In this document: one piece after another, positions 61,366 to 64,000 of the stretch | Position numbering within the stretch: position 1 is the stretch's first letter | How the letters are laid out: each line of letters starts with the position of its first letter | Assembly (NCBI GenBank): GCA_016795025.1 | Contig: JAEUIR010000002.1 | Coordinates: 1-64,000 of the forward strand | Source of the DNA: Phycisphaerales bacterium | Lineage (GTDB): Bacteria; Planctomycetota; Phycisphaerae; UBA1845; Fen-1342 | Reading direction: 5' to 3' | Length of the DNA stretch: 64,000 bases | Translations under genes and position numbers: made by a program | The notes under the pieces: model-generated | The model's database searches: none | The model's input: only the letters and a program-made list of their open reading frames with translations | What the model was told of the DNA's origin: nothing

Positions 61366-62598
61366 ATGCCGGCCGCGCCCGACCCGCAAGCGCGTTGGAT
61401 GGGAATTAAGATGGCCACAGCTTCCGGGAAACCCCGAACAACCACAGTCGCAGCGGATGACTCAGCGCCCGAAGCGCGTTTGGGGGCGATGCGGGCGCGT
61501 GTGGCAGGCGTGGGCGAGCAATTCGCGGCGGCGATGCAGCAGCTTTCGAGCGTGGACGCTGACCTGCACGCGCTGCTCGAAGCGGTGCAGCAGCGCGAAG
61601 CGGCGTCGCAACTGTTGGCGAGTGAGCTCGCGCAGCGAGAGTCGCAGATCGCCGCTCGCATCGCCGAGGCCGAATCGCAAACGGCGCAGGCCGCAGCGCA
61701 ACTTGCCGAGGTGGAGCGGGCGCGCGGCGAGTTTGATCAGACCCGTCGGCAGGTGGAGGCGGAAAGCGGACAGCTCAAACAGCGAGCTGAGGAGATTGAA
61801 GCGGCTCGCGCCGCGCTTGAACAGAACAGCGCGGAGCTTGAGGCCGAAAAGTCACGTTTGATGGAGGAGCGCGAGGCTCTGGCGCAATTGCAGGCCGCGC
61901 TTGAAACACGCGAAGGCGGCCTCGCAGAACAATGCTCGACATTTGAGGCGCGCGAGGCGGAACTGAAATCTGCGATCGCCGAACTCGATATGCGCGAAGC
62001 GGCCGCCGCGGATCGCGATCAATCGCTGATTCTTCGCGAAGAGGCTATCGCGCGATTCCAAAACGCATTCTCCGGAATGGCCGCGCTATTCGGGTCGAAA
62101 GGCGGCCCGAAATCAGGCGCGCCGGACTTCAATGCACTGGCCGCGATGGCGGGAATGGCCATCAACGAAGCATCGGGGGCCGACTCGCGGAACGAGCAAT
62201 CCGGCGCCACCGCAGTTAAGGATGAGTCTACTGAGCAACTCCCGCCGGCTGCGGCGCCGGCGGCTGGCGCCGCGCCGGCCAAACCGGCCAAACCGGGCAA
62301 CACGCCGATTGGCGCGAATGCGGCTCAGCCGGCTTCGGCCGCTTCTTCAAAATCGGCGACGGCTTCGGCTGTGAAAGTCATCCCGCCGACGACGGCACAA
62401 CCGTCGGACGGCGCGGTGGATGAATCCACGCTCGACCCGGAAGAACTCGAGAAACTGCGCGTGCTGCGTCGGTTGACGGGCGGACGAAAATCCGACCCGG
62501 AGTTGCTGGATCGTATCCGCAAAGAGCGCGGATCGCGGGAGGGCGCGGGGCATCGAGCGGGAAATGACCCGAAATCCAAGAAGCGCTGGTGGAATTGA
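61366..62598 (+). CDS. Coiled-coil protein with Ala/Pro-rich tail
   Basis: About 410 residues, start uncertain (ATG 61366, 61399 or 61411; the frame is open to 61165 but overlaps the divergent gene). Residues 40-230 form a long Glu/Ala/Arg-rich coiled coil (for example LEQNSAELEAEKSRLMEERE). Then comes a Pro/Ala/Lys linker (AAAPAAGAAPAKPAKPG) and a conserved-looking end LDPEELEKLRVLRRLTGGRK with a basic tail KSKKRWWN. It is cytoplasmic and probably structural or nucleoid/cell-division related; no family recognised. Confidence 0.72.
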   Translation: MPAAPDPQARWMGIKMATASGKPRTTTVAADDSAPEARLGAMRARVAGVGEQFAAAMQQLSSVDADLHALLEAVQQREAASQLLASELAQRESQIAARIAEAESQTAQAAAQLAEVERARGEFDQTRRQVEAESGQLKQRAEEIEAARAALEQNSAELEAEKSRLMEEREALAQLQAALETREGGLAEQCSTFEAREAELKSAIAELDMREAAAADRDQSLILREEAIARFQNAFSGMAALFGSKGGPKSGAPDFNALAAMAGMAINEASGADSRNEQSGATAVKDESTEQLPPAAAPAAGAAPAKPAKPGNTPIGANAAQPASAASSKSATASAVKVIPPTTAQPSDGAVDESTLDPEELEKLRVLRRLTGGRKSDPELLDRIRKERGSREGAGHRAGNDPKSKKRWWN

Positions 62599-62612
62599 CG
62601 ATCTGCTGTGCG

Positions 62613-63602
62613 CTATGTCGGGTCGCTGTGCATGAGTGGTAGCGACGTCGCCTCGAATTCACGCGCGTGTGTCGCCAGAATCCCGCGTACCGTCACCACA
62701 TCCATTTGAAGTTGCGCCGCCAGTCGTTCCATTGATTCAAACCGTTGTTGATCGCGAATTCGCTCGATCCAGTGCAGCCCCAGCGGTTGGCCGTTCAAAT
62801 CGCCGTTGAAGTCGATCAAATGCGCTTCGACTCGCGGAGTCGACTGCGAAAACGTCGGCTGCGGCCCGACATTCACCGCCGCGGCGAAAAAGCTGCCGCC
62901 CGCAAGCTGCGCAACGGCCGCATAGACCCCGAACGCCGGCAGCATGTGCGGGATCTCCCCAAGGTTCGCGGTGGGAAATCCGATCGCCCGGCCCCGCGCA
63001 TCACCGGCTACGACCCGGCCGACGATACGATGCGGCCGACCGAGCATATGTGCAGCCAGCCGGACATCGCCGCCCGCCAGCGCGGCGCGAACGGCGGAAC
63101 TGCTGATTTCCGGGGCGGCAGGCAATTCGTCGCAGCGAATCGTGTCGAGCGCCCGCACGGCGAATCCGATCCGCTCGCCCGCCGCGCGCAGCGTGTCCAG
63201 TGATCCGGTGCGCTCACGCCCATAGTTGAAACGCTGCCCCTCCACGATGACCACCGGCCGGCAGCGCTCGGCCAGCGCTTGCACAAATTCGTCTGGCGAG
63301 AGCGCGAAGAAGCGCGGCTCGCTGCGAACAATGATCGTCGAATCGACGCGCGAGCGCTCCAACAGCGCGAGCTTCTCCGCCGGTGTGGCGAGACGCTGTG
63401 GCGCTCGTTGCGGCGCGAGCACCGCGAGCGGGTGTGGCTCAAATGTAATCGCCACGGCAGGCACGGTGAGCTCATCCGCGAGCCGCCGAAGCGTGAACAG
63501 CAGCCGCGAATGTCCGCGATGAACACCATCGAAATTGCCGATGGTCAACGCACAGCCGCGCCGCGGCTTCGGAAATTCCGCCAGGCCGTGAAATACGCTC
63601 AT
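62613..63602 (-). other. ribF: RibF module of the fused frame (possible separate start)
   Basis: 329 residues from ATG 63602, the normal length for bifunctional RibF. CCTGGCGGC just before the ATG is only a weak ribosome binding site, which favours translation as part of the LysA fusion, but independent initiation cannot be excluded. Confidence 0.75.
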
Positions 63603-64000
63603 GCCGCCAGGTGATTCGCCCAACACCCCCACTGAGTAGCTCTCCGCCAATCCGACTTCGCATGCGGTCAGGTCGTCATAAGACTCTCGCCGCCGGATCA
63701 GCCGCGACGTGCGTTCCTGCACCAGCACCTCCGCCGGCCGCGGCCGCGAGTTATATTGGCTTGCCATCGTCATCGCATACGCGCCGGCCGTGAAAATCGC
63801 GACGACATCTCCACGGCTCATGGGCGGCAGCGAGCGGTTCTTCGCCAGAAAATCCCCGCTCTCGCACACCGGCCCGACCACGTCGTACGCAGCCAGATCG
63901 CTGAACGGCTGCTGCGCAGCGCGATTGCTGGGCGCATGCCGCCCGGCCTCGGCCGGCCAGATGAAGTGATATGCCCCGTAAAGCGCCGGGCGGATCAGCT
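62613..64000 (-). CDS. lysA-ribF: Fused diaminopimelate decarboxylase (LysA) - riboflavin kinase/FAD synthetase (RibF), 5' end outside window
   Basis: The frame enters from the right edge with the LysA C-terminal part: RPALYGAYH, VVGPVCESGDFLAKNRSLPP (CESGDF substrate motif), IFTAGAYAMTMASQYNSRPR and PAEVLVQERTS. LysA normally ends soon after the RRESYDDLTACE region. Here no stop occurs: about 18 codons (VGLAESYSVGVLGESPGG) lead straight into RibF at the ATG 63602. RibF is complete, with TIGNFDGVHRGH (FAD synthetase nucleotide site), ITFEPHPLAVLAP, and the kinase domain GRAIGFPTANL. One chain would join lysine/peptidoglycan precursor synthesis with flavin cofactor synthesis. RibF might also start alone at 63602. 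Confidence 0.85.
   Translation of the reverse strand, partial: LIRPALYGAYHFIWPAEAGRHAPSNRAAQQPFSDLAAYDVVGPVCESGDFLAKNRSLPPMSRGDVVAIFTAGAYAMTMASQYNSRPRPAEVLVQERTSRLIRRRESYDDLTACEVGLAESYSVGVLGESPGGMSVFHGLAEFPKPRRGCALTIGNFDGVHRGHSRLLFTLRRLADELTVPAVAITFEPHPLAVLAPQRAPQRLATPAEKLALLERSRVDSTIIVRSEPRFFALSPDEFVQALAERCRPVVIVEGQRFNYGRERTGSLDTLRAAGERIGFAVRALDTIRCDELPAAPEISSSAVRAALAGGDVRLAAHMLGRPHRIVGRVVAGDARGRAIGFPTANLGEIPHMLPAFGVYAAVAQLAGGSFFAAAVNVGPQPTFSQSTPRVEAHLIDFNGDLNGQPLGLHWIERIRDQQRFESMERLAAQLQMDVVTVRGILATHAREFEATSLPLMHSDPT

Overview
The window looks like a GC-rich chromosome segment from a planctomycete, most likely of the Phycisphaerae type. The evidence is the set of protein families. Several secreted proteins end in paired EF-hand (dockerin-like) repeats with a VNNFDIDPF core, and others end in PEP-CTERM tails. 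There is a prepilin-type pseudopilin with an H-x9-DG-like end, an ECF sigma factor overlapping a kinase/WD40 gene, a sigma/FecR pair, a histone H1-like protein and an inner-core lipopolysaccharide cluster. I saw no rRNA, convincing tRNA or CRISPR array.

Layout. 0-8.8 kb: two secreted proteins that share a beta-sandwich module, a small-molecule kinase, a TPR protein, a GH3-family acyl-adenylating enzyme and a FliA/WhiG-type sigma factor. 8.8-12.6 kb: an accessory island that begins just after a terminator. It holds a group II intron remnant, fragments of a metallo-beta-lactamase-fold gene, an orphan DUF3800-like gene, a 21-bp tandem array, a REP-associated tyrosine transposase between inverted REP hairpins, and a 5'-truncated fibronectin III gene. 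12.6-18 kb: a DUF5076-like gene, an N-truncated PEP-CTERM gene and the lipopolysaccharide core cluster. 18-23.7 kb: secreted proteins, including a metzincin and a trypsin-like protease. 23.7-28.3 kb: polyprenyl synthase, glycolate oxidase subunits and a membrane protein. 28.3-32.7 kb: four exported or surface proteins.

33-39.5 kb is a sugar-use operon (GH1 beta-glucosidase, secreted glycoamylase-like protein, ABC binding protein and two permeases) behind a LacI-type operator. 39.9-43.6 kb holds the strangest genes: one reading frame made of three complete PEP-CTERM proteins joined head to tail in 660-bp units, then a dockerin-type gene split by one in-frame TAG. 43.6-53.4 kb: two ECF sigma modules, an MtfA-type peptidase, ClpS and exported proteins of unknown role. 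53.4-64 kb: a UvrC-like protein with a decayed nuclease motif, FabZ-type dehydratase, histone H1-like protein, a zinc ABC transporter, PrkA kinase, and a diaminopimelate decarboxylase fused in frame to RibF at the right edge.

Much of the window serves export and the cell envelope: secreted proteins with several kinds of C-terminal sorting or docking module, core lipopolysaccharide synthesis, and import of sugars and zinc. The best candidates for something undescribed are the three-unit PEP-CTERM concatemer, the LysA-RibF fusion, and the repeat families that cluster at terminators and in the accessory island.
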